From a virus, in the IMG/VR virus record IMGVR_UViG_3300024999_000068, positions 1 through 64,000 of that record: a stretch of DNA of 64,000 bases; one strand, 5' to 3'. The position numbers and the translations under genes were made by a program. Position 1 is the stretch's first letter, and each line of letters opens with the position of its first letter. Under the pieces are notes generated by a model that was not told where the DNA came from, made no database searches, and saw nothing but the letters and a program-made list of their open reading frames with translations. Shown one piece after another: positions 9,087 to 17,521 of the stretch.

Positions 9087-10498
9087 ATGTCAAAAAGAAA
9101 TACATATGAATACGTCAAAAATGTAATAGAAGTTGAAACTAATATTGGATGGAAATTATTAAGTAAAATGTACATAAAAATAATCTAAACTTGTATATGC
9201 TTTGTGATAAAGGACATCCCGTACATATATCTTTTTCAAATTTCATTTCTGGATGTCGATGTAAGCAATGTTATTTAGATAAACTTAAAGAAATAAAAAA
9301 GTCAAAACCTAAAATAATAAATTCTGACGCTAGAGTAACCAGGAATATTTATGGATATGCCGATTGGGTTTATTCTGTTTTTGAGCGTGACAACTATACG
9401 TGTCAAAATTGTGGAGAAAAGAAATATGGTGATCTTAATGCTCATCATTTAGATGGATATAATTGGTGTATAAGTCGTAGAATAGATGTGACTAATGGGG
9501 TTACACTTTGTACGGATTGTCATAAAGAATTTCATCATAATTACGGATACGGGAATAATACCGAAGAACAGTTTATATCTTGGTCAATGGATAATGAAAA
9601 TAGTATATTTGATATTGATGAAGTAAAGAAAGAATCAGTCTTTAAAAATCGTCCTCCTAAAAAACAGACTATAGGAACTAAAGAATATGCTAGAAAGTAT
9701 TATTTAGAAAATAACCAAACATATTCAGAAGAAGATTTGGATAATATTTTTGATGAAATTATGACAGAATATCCTAATCCAGAAAATTTTACTACAACTA
9801 AATTTAAGGATGTATCTGGCGTAAACCCCATGAGTTTTACGGGAGTTTTTAAAATGCCTTGGATAGACGTATTAGATAAATATGGTAAGAAAGATGAAGT
9901 ATTCAAATATATTTGTGATGAATATCTAAATAATTATTATAAAGAATATAACTGTAGTTTTGAGGTATTTATTGATTTACATAAATATATTTCGCAGGAT
10001 TTAATCAAACAATATACAATAGAAAAAATTAAAGATTCTTGTGGATTTAAAGGATCTCACCAACAACATAATTTTGAAGGATTAAAAAGAAATTTATATG
10101 ATGTAAAAAATTCTTTAAATAAAATACCTTTCTTTAAAGAATTTATGGAATTGACAAGTATTTCTCTGTCATCATATTATAATTACTTTAGTACTAATAG
10201 TTATGATGAATTCATATTAAATTTCATAGATAATAAGGATGATTTAAAAGAATACGAGAAAAACAAGAAAGATAGAATGATTCAAATTTCAGCTATAGGC
10301 GGTAGGAATTCTGGATATACAGATGAAGAAAAAGAGGTAGAATTTAGAAGAGTATTTGATGGTTATTTTATTAAAAATGATAAATATCCAACTAGAAGAG
10401 AGTTTAATGATCTTTCTAAGTATTCAGAAAAAGCATATATGAAGAAATGGAAAATTAGTTGGAATAAAGTAAAAATAAAATATGGATATCCAGCATAA
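9087..10498 (+). pseudogene. HNH homing endonuclease, frameshifted near the start
   Basis: From ATG 9087 (site AAGGGGGAAG) the frame reads MSKRNTYEYVKNVIEVETNI and stops at 9187. The rest, open from 9191, begins MLCDKGHPVHISFSNF. The N-terminal fold of phage HNH proteins (GWKLLS ... CDKGH ... F ... GCRCKQC) spans both parts if one A is added in the A5 run near 9175. The core HNH has CQNCGEKKYGDLNAHHLDG, then DVTNGVTLC and CHKEFHH. The C-terminal 300 residues look like repeated DNA-binding helices. It lies between two terminators, as a mobile insertion. Only the N-terminus is affected, so the frameshift may be a sequencing error. Confidence 0.7.
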
Positions 10499-10505
10499 AA
10501 ACAAA

Positions 10506-10604
10506 AACAATTATAAACATTTGCAAAGTCTATAATTGTTCCCAATCACTCATCCCATAAATAAGAGGAAAGACAGACAACCAAATTGTCTTTCTTTCCT
10601 CTTA
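10506..10604 (+). terminator. Hairpin followed by a strong terminator
   Basis: First hairpin: AACAATTATA (10506-10515) pairs with 10531-10540. Second: a 19-bp nearly perfect stem (10562-10580 with 10586-10604, loop CCAAA) followed by TTTTTT. This is a strong intrinsic terminator, marking a new transcription unit at 10714. Confidence 0.8.
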
Positions 10605-10713
10605 TTTTTTACTATTTTATATCCTATCTACTAATCTAAAGTCAAACCAACCAATAATCCAAACCAAACCAAAACAAAAATCTAAAAAATAAAAGAAAGG
10701 GTGAAAACAAACA

Positions 10714-11475
10714 ATGACAATCTTAATAGAAGATGATTTAGGTCATCAAATACCACAATATCAAAATGCACTAGGAACAGCATTTGAACCAGTAAAAGGT
10801 GCTAATGGTGGAGTAAATGTAAATCTATCAGCAGGAGCAACCACAACAGCAATACTTCAATCTGCAGTATCAGCAACTTCAAATGGTGCAATTTTAGATG
10901 TTTCTGGCATGTCTACTTGTATTTTTGACATTCAAGGAACATTTGTCGGAACAATAACTTTTGAAGGATCTACAGATGATTCAGTTTGGTATCCAATTAA
11001 TACAACTCAAATGGGAGGAAATGTAATTGCAACAACTGCAACCGTAGTTGGATTATATAGATCAGTTGTTACAGGATTAAAAAGTGTTAGAGCAAGAGTT
11101 ACTTGGGCATCTGGAACTAGTGTTACTGTAAAAGCTAGGACTACTCCGTTAGAAGCACCTAGTAAAGTTGTTAATGCTACTGTAGTTGGAAGTTTAGTGA
11201 ATAATCAAACGAGCGTTGTAGTTACAGCAAATACAAATATACTTACCGCAAATTACACATCTACAAAATACTCAAAATCAGTTTTACAGGTAATGACAAA
11301 TACAGCAGGGGTTTTATCTTTGGTCGTAGATGGTGTTTCTGGCACATTAAATAGTGGGATAAATTTAGTTGCTAATGCATGGTATGAGTTTGATATATCT
11401 TTGCTTTCTGGGTTAACTTATAACTTGAAATTGTCTGTAGGAGCAACAATGCAAGTTAAATGGCAGGTGATTTAA
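10714..11475 (+). CDS. Virion protein, beta-sandwich type
   Basis: A 253-aa protein, ATG start behind AAAGAAAGGGTG. Almost entirely beta-prone, rich in Thr, Val, Ala and Ser. The segment CIFDIQGTFVGTITFEGSTD with DSVWYPIN is a common motif of phage accessory tail or neck proteins. A second similar domain fills the C-terminus (AWYEFDISLLSGLTYNLKLS). It overlaps almost directly with the next gene (1 base apart), so the two products probably act together at the virion surface. Confidence 0.6.
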   Translation: MTILIEDDLGHQIPQYQNALGTAFEPVKGANGGVNVNLSAGATTTAILQSAVSATSNGAILDVSGMSTCIFDIQGTFVGTITFEGSTDDSVWYPINTTQMGGNVIATTATVVGLYRSVVTGLKSVRARVTWASGTSVTVKARTTPLEAPSKVVNATVVGSLVNNQTSVVVTANTNILTANYTSTKYSKSVLQVMTNTAGVLSLVVDGVSGTLNSGINLVANAWYEFDISLLSGLTYNLKLSVGATMQVKWQVI

Positions 11476-11476
11476 T

Positions 11477-13603
11477 ATGGGTAATCCATTACAAGGGGCT
11501 GTAACTCCTGCACAATTTGCTACGCATTTGGCTGAAACTGCGAACTACTTAGAAAACGTATTTTCCACTAATGCAGTAGCAAACGTCTATAACCCTAGCA
11601 TTGCCGTAAATGGTAAAACGAGCTTATATTCGTGGGGTGGGATAATTGATAATGTAGACTCTGCCCTATTGGGGAAGATGCCTGTTTCGGCAGGACAAAC
11701 ATACACAATATCCATACCTAACACAGAAAATGGAATTGACCCTGTATTAAGATGTTACGATAATGGCTTAGTTTTTATTGGCAATAGTTCGGCAGTTTCA
11801 ACTTATCCCATTGCTACTGGGATAAGTGTTACGGCAATTGTAAACGCTGATGGTATGAAGCAAATAACCTTTACATTATCCTCTATTTCGCCTGTTGCTT
11901 TTGTGGAAAGTGTGATTATATTCCCGAATGCGACACATACTGTTGATGATTTCAATAGGATTAAAAACTCTATCGTTGTCCAAATAGGTAGTGCATATAT
12001 AGCGTCAAATGAGTCGTTAAAGGTCGCTTCAATGCCTACAGAGTATAGCAATGTACTGAATGACGTTCAATCTATAAAGGGTTCGCTTAAAGTTATTAAA
12101 AGCGGTAGTAACATATTCCTTAGAACTCCTTGGGATGCTACAAACGATCTTATAGAGCAAATATCCCTTGTTCTTTCTACGGTAGTCTTTGGGAGTAATC
12201 AATCTTTCGAGTTTAATAAGTATGCACTTGTGGCAAAGACAGTAGCCGATGCAGATATTCCAACAGCAGCGATGACACTGTTAAAGGATAATCTTGATAA
12301 CATTGCTCCTGCTAATTATAACGGAACTTATATTGGTGCAGGGCATGGCACTAACTCTGTTCAAAAAATAACCGTTACAGCACACGGCAAGACCGTTCAA
12401 GATGTCGGCTCTGAATGGACGGATAGCGGTGGAACAAAGTTTTATATCATACGGATTGTCGATGCTAATACTTTGTGGATGCTCTCTGAAAATAGTTCGG
12501 TCACTGATATTTGGGCATTCGCAAATATCGTAGGTACTACCTTGACTCACTCAGCAAGTGCAACCCATACAACAGCAATGACTATAACCACTAATGTTGT
12601 TTCCCAACTTTGGCCTTCAATTAAAAATCAAGTTAAGAAATTGCTATTGAATGGTAAGACTGAAATAACCCTTAATGGAGTTTATTATTGTGACTACTTA
12701 GACGTAGTACACACCTATGATATTACTGATACTCCTGCGTTACTGGCGTTTGTGAGGGCAAGTGTAGGAGGTGCCGTACAACCCGACTTCACAAGTCTAG
12801 CCATTACTGATAGTGCAAGAGTGGCTATTAACTACAGGTTTGGCGATAACGGATCATGCACCATTTCGCAATCACTAAGACTCAATAAAAATATCACAAT
12901 GGGTTATCTTGGGTTTATTCAGTCAAGTCCTTTACCGATTCCAACGAGTGGAACATTACAACAATATGTACCAAAGACATTGCCAACAACCGTTAATTCA
13001 GTGTTGTATAACTTTAAGACTATTCAGGACATTACAGCTTTAGCAAATGCCATTAATATGAGTTCGGCATGGTGGGAAGATGCCAATTCCCCCCCTGACA
13101 GATTTATTCAGTTTGCCAAAACATCAGGTGGGGCGAAGAATAATAACTTTGGTTTTATCCTTGGTTATTGTCCAGAGATTGGGCTAGGTGTACCTACCAC
13201 AAGGAAAACGAAAGCTAATGCAGACGCTTTTAATCTATTTACATCTAAGAAGCAATATCCTAAGGCTGTCGCAGGTGCGAGTGTAGATTATCCATATCCT
13301 TATACAGTAAATGCAAACTCTAATTTTGATATTGTCGCTTTTAGATGTCCCATTAATTACAATCTTGATCCAACGGCAACCAATATGTCTTGGTACTATG
13401 TCGGTGATACTATCTACTTGATGCTTGACTATCATGTTGATCTTAACAAGGTACTCGTATTACCTCAAAAGTTTGTAGGAAAAACAGTAACCGTTGTTGA
13501 AAAGTCGGCAAACTTTACGTTAGGGAGTACAATAGTAACGCCTGACGGTATCGCAATTAGCGTAACGGGTGGATACGGTAGTGCAATCCTAAAGATAAAC
13601 TAG
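11477..13603 (+). CDS. Large exposed virion protein, putative receptor-binding/tail spike
   Basis: A 708-aa beta-rich protein. The N-terminus has a short helix (GAVTPAQFATHLAETANYLEN) followed by a carbohydrate-binding-like sandwich with SVIIFPNATHTVDDF. The centre has HGTNSVQKITVTAHGKTV, and the C-terminus is rich in Tyr and Trp. No catalytic motif is assigned. Codon use is visibly richer in G and C than neighbouring genes, with many GCG, GGG and CGG triplets, suggesting recent acquisition, as usual for host-range proteins. It ends before a terminator. Receptor binding is inferred from composition and size. Confidence 0.5.
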   Translation: MGNPLQGAVTPAQFATHLAETANYLENVFSTNAVANVYNPSIAVNGKTSLYSWGGIIDNVDSALLGKMPVSAGQTYTISIPNTENGIDPVLRCYDNGLVFIGNSSAVSTYPIATGISVTAIVNADGMKQITFTLSSISPVAFVESVIIFPNATHTVDDFNRIKNSIVVQIGSAYIASNESLKVASMPTEYSNVLNDVQSIKGSLKVIKSGSNIFLRTPWDATNDLIEQISLVLSTVVFGSNQSFEFNKYALVAKTVADADIPTAAMTLLKDNLDNIAPANYNGTYIGAGHGTNSVQKITVTAHGKTVQDVGSEWTDSGGTKFYIIRIVDANTLWMLSENSSVTDIWAFANIVGTTLTHSASATHTTAMTITTNVVSQLWPSIKNQVKKLLLNGKTEITLNGVYYCDYLDVVHTYDITDTPALLAFVRASVGGAVQPDFTSLAITDSARVAINYRFGDNGSCTISQSLRLNKNITMGYLGFIQSSPLPIPTSGTLQQYVPKTLPTTVNSVLYNFKTIQDITALANAINMSSAWWEDANSPPDRFIQFAKTSGGAKNNNFGFILGYCPEIGLGVPTTRKTKANADAFNLFTSKKQYPKAVAGASVDYPYPYTVNANSNFDIVAFRCPINYNLDPTATNMSWYYVGDTIYLMLDYHVDLNKVLVLPQKFVGKTVTVVEKSANFTLGSTIVTPDGIAISVTGGYGSAILKIN

Positions 13604-13651
13604 TGCGTAGTTGACAATAAACTACGACAAAAGCAAATATAAAATATTACA

Positions 13652-13678
13652 AAAGAGAGTGCGATTTGCACTCTCTTT
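13652..13678 (+). terminator. Intrinsic terminator
   Basis: Eleven-bp perfect stem AAAGAGAGTGC (13652-13662) with GCACTCTCTTT (13668-13678), loop GATTT. It closes the two-gene receptor-binding unit before the GIY-YIG gene. Confidence 0.75.
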
Positions 13679-13709
13679 CTCTATGTGTAAAAAGGAACGA
13701 GGAGATATA

Positions 13710-14474
13710 TTGGATTATTATGGTATAATATATTCGGCAAAAAATTTAACAAATAATAAAAGATACATCGGTCAAACTACATGTACTCTAGAAAAAAGGA
13801 AAAAGGAGCATATTAATTCTGTTAGTAAACAAAAATTTACATTCCAAAAAGCAATGAAGAAATACGGCATAGAAAATTTTTTATGGGAAGTCATCGATTA
13901 TGCAGATTCTCCTGAAGAACTTGATTATAAAGAAACATACTGGATTGATCACTTTAACACTTATGGGCATGAAGGGTATAATATGACCATTGGTGGTCAG
14001 AAAAACCATACACCATCAAAAGAAGAACGTATTGAATACTTACGTACAAAACATGACGATAGAATATTTTTAGTATTTGATAAACTTGGTAACTTCATTG
14101 AGGAATCAGACAATAGATTTTTATTTTGTGTCGAAAACGATATGACCACGGGGGATCTTAATCAATCATTAAAAAATAGAAGACCTTCTGTTGGTGATTA
14201 TATTCTCATTTATAAAGATAAATTTACAGAAGAAAATCTGAAAAACAGAATTAGTAAGGTAAGGAATACTAAAGATTTTGTAGTATTTGATAAAAATAAT
14301 AATTATTTAGGGTGTTGGAACAATCAAACTCGTTGTTGTGAAGAAATAAATATTAGTACCAGAGGTATTCAAAGGCAACTAAATGAAAACGCAAATAGAG
14401 ACAACCTTCGTAAATACAAAATTTATTATATAGATGATACACCTGACAATCTTAAATCTTTTATGAACAAATAA
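13710..14474 (+). CDS. GIY-YIG homing endonuclease
   Basis: A 254-aa protein from TTG 13710, chosen because ACGAGGAG lies 7-8 bases upstream and the GIY motif follows at once (DYYGIIYSAKNL ... KRYIGQT). Catalytic candidates are the Tyr pair, Arg of EKRKKEH and Glu of ELDYKETYWI. The C-terminus has two NUMOD1-like DNA-binding segments (FLVFDKLGNFIEESDN and FVVFDKNNNYLGCWNN). It is flanked by terminators and so is a free-standing mobile endonuclease. Confidence 0.85.
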   Translation: MDYYGIIYSAKNLTNNKRYIGQTTCTLEKRKKEHINSVSKQKFTFQKAMKKYGIENFLWEVIDYADSPEELDYKETYWIDHFNTYGHEGYNMTIGGQKNHTPSKEERIEYLRTKHDDRIFLVFDKLGNFIEESDNRFLFCVENDMTTGDLNQSLKNRRPSVGDYILIYKDKFTEENLKNRISKVRNTKDFVVFDKNNNYLGCWNNQTRCCEEINISTRGIQRQLNENANRDNLRKYKIYYIDDTPDNLKSFMNK

Positions 14475-14482
14475 AATATAGT

Positions 14483-14513
14483 AAAGGCATAATCATATAT
14501 TTGGTTGTGCCTT
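14483..14513 (+). terminator. Intrinsic terminator
   Basis: Stem AAAGGCATAATCA with TGGTTGTGCCTTT (two G-T pairs), followed by GTTTTG. It ends the GIY-YIG transcript. Confidence 0.65.
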
Positions 14514-14537
14514 TGTTTTGATATGGAGTGAGATAAA

Positions 14538-15050
14538 ATTAATTACATACATGCATATGATTTGTCAATGGAGTCAACAGGATTTTGTATATTTGATGAA
14601 AATATGAATCCAATTTTAATTGATTCTATACAAACCAAGAAAAGTCAATCTCATGGTAAAAGACTCAAAGTAATTTATGATAAATTAATGGAATTAAGAG
14701 ATAAATATCCACCAAAAGTAATTGTAATTGAAAGAGGATTTAGTAGGTTTAATATGGCAACTCAGGTAATTTATCGGGTCCATGGTGTAACAAACTTGTT
14801 GTTTTACGACTGTGATCAGATATACTACCCTCCTAAAACCGTCAAAGAGGCAATATTAAGTGGAAATGCTACTAAGAAACAAGTGCAGGAAGAGATTAAG
14901 AAAAGATATCCTGATGTGGTTTTTAAGAATGAGGATGAATCGGACGCATACGCTGTTGGATTAACACATTTTATTAAGACTGGGAAGTTAGAATGGGTTA
15001 AGAATGTTGTGGTTAAGGAGAAGAAAGTTAGAGTTAAGAAGGAAAGTTAA
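14538..15050 (+). CDS. RuvC-like Holliday junction resolvase, ATT start
   Basis: A RuvC/RNase H-fold resolvase. The first catalytic Asp lies in IHAYDLSMESTGFCIFD. Next come VIVIERGF (Glu) and a C-terminal NEDESDAYAVGLTHF (Asp pair), which complete the acidic site. In frame between the stop at 14529 and the TTG at 14562 there is no ATG, GTG or TTG, yet the catalytic Asp codon is at 14559. A GGAGTGA site sits 6 bases before an ATT at 14538, so initiation at ATT (170 aa) is proposed. It would resolve branched DNA before packaging. The TTG start would remove the first catalytic residue. Confidence 0.75.
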   Translation: MNYIHAYDLSMESTGFCIFDENMNPILIDSIQTKKSQSHGKRLKVIYDKLMELRDKYPPKVIVIERGFSRFNMATQVIYRVHGVTNLLFYDCDQIYYPPKTVKEAILSGNATKKQVQEEIKKRYPDVVFKNEDESDAYAVGLTHFIKTGKLEWVKNVVVKEKKVRVKKES

Positions 15051-15063
15051 TGGAAGTCAAAGT

Positions 15064-15168
15064 ATGAATGCTGTTGCAAAATCATTTAAAGTGGGACGTA
15101 CTAGATTATTTGCTTTCTTGCGTGATAAAGATATTTTAATGGTTATGGGTTTCTGGTATAATAGATAG
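15064..15168 (+). pseudogene. Remnant of a KilAC-type antirepressor C-terminus
   Basis: Thirty-four codons reading MNAVAKSFKVGRTRLFAFLR then DKDILM. This is the helix-turn-helix opening of the phage antirepressor KilAC domain, cut off after about 25 residues. The intact copy of that domain type is in the gene at 17995-18762. The end of the fragment carries the promoter at 15135-15162. It is a relic of gene loss or of replacement by the following regulator. Confidence 0.5.
15135..15162 (+). promoter_or_regulatory. Extended -10 promoter for the 15191 gene
   Basis: TTTAAT (15135-15140), 16 bases, then TATAAT (15157-15162) preceded by TG. The 13-base stretch TTTCTGGTATAAT is repeated at the promoter before 17158, so the two regulator genes may be co-controlled. 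Confidence 0.6.
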
Positions 15169-15190
15169 GATAAGGAGTGATTAGATAATT

Positions 15191-15496
15191 ATGATAATTG
15201 AACCTAAAATTAAGAAAATTGAAATTTCTACTAATACTACTGGTCTTAAAATATTATGCGACAGATATCAAATAAATCTTAAATTAGATGGTAGAAAAAT
15301 TCCTTGGTTAGTTGAAAAGTTTAATGAGAATGGATTTAAAATAGAATATAAAGCACTTGTGCAACTTTTGAACAATCGTAGTGATTGGAGATTAATTTAT
15401 GCTGTGGGATTATGCCAGATATTTGAAGTAAGAATTGGAGATTTGTTTTATTTTGAAAATGATCAAGAGGAAAGAATAGATATAGATTTTCTTTAA
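15191..15496 (+). CDS. Cro/CI-like small regulator (degenerate HTH)
   Basis: A 101-aa protein with its own promoter. The segment ALVQLLNNRSDWRLIYAVGL then FEVRIGDLFYFE has the layout of an XRE-type helix-turn-helix, ending in the typical I-x-D-L-F. The N-terminal half (KILCDRYQINLKLDGRKI) may be an extra basic arm. It sits at the head of the regulatory island and may control lysogeny genes. Function is inferred. Confidence 0.5.
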   Translation: MIIEPKIKKIEISTNTTGLKILCDRYQINLKLDGRKIPWLVEKFNENGFKIEYKALVQLLNNRSDWRLIYAVGLCQIFEVRIGDLFYFENDQEERIDIDFL

Positions 15497-15527
15497 TGAA
15501 TGGATATTATTAATATCATTTTCTATA

Positions 15528-15556
15528 TTGACAGAATCACTTTCTCTATCTATAAT
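15528..15556 (+). promoter_or_regulatory. Sigma-A promoter for the 15616 gene
   Basis: Consensus TTGACA (15528-15533), a 17-base spacer and TATAAT (15551-15556). The leader to the 15616 ATG is about 50 bases and includes GAGGGG. Confidence 0.85.
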
Positions 15557-15615
15557 AGTATTAAGGGATTGATAAACAATCACCTGAAAATATTAGAGTA
15601 GAGGGGATACATAAA

Positions 15616-15942
15616 ATGAAAAGAATGATTTATGTGGTAAAAGACCAGAATAATCACTTTGTTCGCAGGGATTGCTTTAAGAAAATAGATGGTGATAATT
15701 TGTATATTTCTTATAGAACTTTCAGTGAGGAATGTAGAGGATATATAGGATTTGAGGCGTGTAATGATGTGCTCAAGGCTTTAGAATTAAAAATTGGTAA
15801 TATTGGGTTAGATGTTAGATTTGGAGTCTCAGAAGTTGATTTAGATGAAGTTATTTTAATACATAATGAATTTGTTGGTAGTGGAAGAGTGGATAATATG
15901 GTTATTATTGACTTAGACGAAGTTGGTTTAGTATGGGAGTAA
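15616..15942 (+). CDS. Hypothetical protein in the regulatory island
   Basis: A 108-aa acidic alpha/beta protein driven by a consensus promoter and a TAGAGGGG site. No motif recognised. Strong promoter and small size suggest expression in the prophage (plasmid) state. The last 10 bases overlap the next frame. Confidence 0.55.
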   Translation: MKRMIYVVKDQNNHFVRRDCFKKIDGDNLYISYRTFSEECRGYIGFEACNDVLKALELKIGNIGLDVRFGVSEVDLDEVILIHNEFVGSGRVDNMVIIDLDEVGLVWE

Positions 15943-16118
15943 TTATTGAGTTTCCTTGTAGGGATTATTATTGTGATGATGAGTATGAAGATTATTATGC
16001 TGAAGAAGAATATGAGAGTTGGAATTATGATAATGATTGTGGTGTTGAAATTCTAAAAGAGAATTGGGTTAGAGGTTTTGTTAGGAAATGTTTGATGTTT
16101 GTTTTAATGAGGTTGTGA
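15933..16118 (+). CDS. Small acidic hypothetical protein
   Basis: A 61-aa protein, ATG inside the end of the preceding gene, translationally coupled. It has a Tyr/Asp/Glu cluster (YYCDDEYEDYYAEEEYESW), so it mimics a negatively charged surface. The C-terminus is basic and hydrophobic. The stretch could be a DNA-mimic, but no function is assigned. Confidence 0.4.
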   Translation: MGVIIEFPCRDYYCDDEYEDYYAEEEYESWNYDNDCGVEILKENWVRGFVRKCLMFVLMRL

Positions 16119-16227
16119 AGGTTTTGATTAAGTTAATTTGAAAATTATGGGGGATTTTATTATCCCCTTGATTCCTTATTGTGATATAATTGAATTATCG
16201 AATAATTCATTGAAAGAGGAATTTATT

Positions 16228-16422
16228 ATGAAGATGGTTAGAAAAGTCAGAAAGAAAAATTGTCGTACGAAAGCGAGGTGTGTAATAGTGAAATATGAGT
16301 ATAAAAAACCAATGACATGTATTAATACTATGAGAGATATAATTCAATCTTCAATGAAAGAAAAGGGAATTACCCCAGAGCAAGCAAGAAAATCAATTGG
16401 AATTAAAAGATATGAAAAATAA
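16228..16422 (+). CDS. Small basic protein, possible antitoxin of the PIN protein
   Basis: A 64-aa protein from ATG 16228 behind AAAGAGGA. An upstream TGATATAAT at 16179-16187 may be an extended -10. The N-terminus is very basic (MKMVRKVRKKNCRTKARC). The C-terminus (MRDIIQSSMKEKGITPEQAR) is helical. It overlaps the PIN gene by 11 bases, the usual order antitoxin then toxin. No known antitoxin family recognised. Confidence 0.45.
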   Translation: MKMVRKVRKKNCRTKARCVIVKYEYKKPMTCINTMRDIIQSSMKEKGITPEQARKSIGIKRYEK

Positions 16423-16984
16423 ACGAAGAATACGTCCAAGAGTGGTTGTTGATACCAATATATTTTTGAATTCATGGATAGACGGTTTAGGTAGTTGCAA
16501 TTACATTCTTGAATTAATTTCTATTAATAGTTTGAGATTATTATTTTCACAAGATACTATTGGAGAGTTCCTATATGTAGCGAAAAATTATTGTATATCA
16601 AATATGAGTAGTGATAAATCTAGAATCCCATTTATGCAAAATTTAGCTGAGATGTTTTATTTGGCAATATCTGTTGATACTTCAGAAACATTATGTCCAA
16701 AAATTAATGATATTTATGATGAGATGTTTCTGAAGTGTGCGATCGAGGGAAAAGCCAATTATCTTATCAGTAATGATTTTAGAAGTGGCATGCACGTATT
16801 AGGGATAAATGATAAAAATGATATTAAGATAGTTAGTTCTCAGGAATTTATTAAGACGTATGAAGAGTTGTTGGTTGGATATATTCTTGTTTTGTTAGTT
16901 TTGCAGAGGATAAAAATTGAGAGTTATAAACTCAATGGGGAAAACTCCACCCTCCTCTGTATTTATATAGAAATTATTATATAA
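16412..16984 (+). CDS. PIN-domain RNase, toxin-like
   Basis: A 190-aa protein from ATG 16412. PIN-domain residues are clear: VVVDTNIFLNSW (first Asp), Glu of TIGEFLYV, then YDEMFLKCAIEGKANYLISN with Asp of NDFRSG. This matches the PIN_3 type of putative toxin nucleases that cleave RNA with Mg2+. About 35 hydrophobic residues at the C-terminus (YILVLLVLQRI) extend past the usual domain. Overlap with the small basic gene before it suggests a VapBC-like pair that would stabilise the plasmid state or abort competing infections. Confidence 0.65.
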   Translation: MKNKRRIRPRVVVDTNIFLNSWIDGLGSCNYILELISINSLRLLFSQDTIGEFLYVAKNYCISNMSSDKSRIPFMQNLAEMFYLAISVDTSETLCPKINDIYDEMFLKCAIEGKANYLISNDFRSGMHVLGINDKNDIKIVSSQEFIKTYEELLVGYILVLLVLQRIKIESYKLNGENSTLLCIYIEIII

Positions 16985-17002
16985 ACTAATAAATAAAATT
17001 AT

Positions 17003-17032
17003 TTGACACAACGTTGGAGATAATGATATAAT
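17003..17032 (+). promoter_or_regulatory. Sigma-A promoter
   Basis: TTGACA (17003-17008), 18-base spacer, TATAAT (17027-17032). It lies upstream of a second promoter, so the regulator at 17158 has tandem promoters. Confidence 0.7.
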
Positions 17033-17093
17033 TAATCCATAAATAAAAAAGTATTGATATCTCACTTTTAGGACTCATCTTTCTTTTAAGATA

Positions 17094-17131
17094 CATATGT
17101 GTTTTTACAACATATGAGTTTCTGGTATAAT
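17094..17131 (+). promoter_or_regulatory. Extended -10 promoter with overlapping palindrome
   Basis: TTTACA (17104-17109), 16 bases, TATAAT (17126-17131) with a TG before it. A 7-bp inverted repeat CATATGT/ACATATG (17094-17100 and 17110-17116) straddles the -35 and could be an operator, perhaps for the ribbon-helix protein just downstream. Confidence 0.55.
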
Positions 17132-17157
17132 AACTAGAGAAGAAAGGATGAGATAGA

Positions 17158-17376
17158 ATGCCAAGGTTTAATAAAGTAAATCAAACAACAGGTAAGAAGC
17201 AGAGAATACAAGTAGGAGTAGTGACTACAGCAGAATTAAAGGGCGATCTTGAGATATTAGCCAAACATTATAAAAGGACATTATCTGATTTTTGTAAAAT
17301 TGAATTAGAAAAAGTTATTGAACTACCTGAGAATAAAGAAATATTGCAAAATACTAAGCATGAAGTAGATAATTAA
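17158..17376 (+). CDS. Small DNA-binding protein, ribbon-helix-helix-like
   Basis: A 72-aa protein with a GAAAGGATGAG site. RIQVGVVTTAELKGDLEILA then HYKRTLSDFCKIELEKVIE fits beta-strand, helix, helix of the RHH fold. It probably represses its own tandem promoters, where a palindrome overlaps the -35. Family match is by pattern only. Confidence 0.5.
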   Translation: MPRFNKVNQTTGKKQRIQVGVVTTAELKGDLEILAKHYKRTLSDFCKIELEKVIELPENKEILQNTKHEVDN

Positions 17377-17432
17377 AGATAAAGAGGTATAATCTTGCTA
17401 TATGCTTGAATTAGCCTGTTTAACCTAGTTGG

Positions 17433-17521
17433 ATATTTCTAAACAATCCCTTATACTAGTAAATGTAAGGAAGATTAATTCGGCCTTAACATTTAAAAGA
17501 TAAGGGATTGTTTAGAAATAT
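17433..17521. repeat. 22-bp perfect inverted repeat over a start codon
   Basis: Arms at 17433-17454 and 17500-17521 are perfectly complementary, and an inner partial repeat (AAATGTAAGG with CCTTAACATTT) extends the stem. The right arm contains the ribosome site AAGGGA and ends in the ATG at 17520, so the folded RNA would hide the start of the next gene. Confidence 0.75.
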
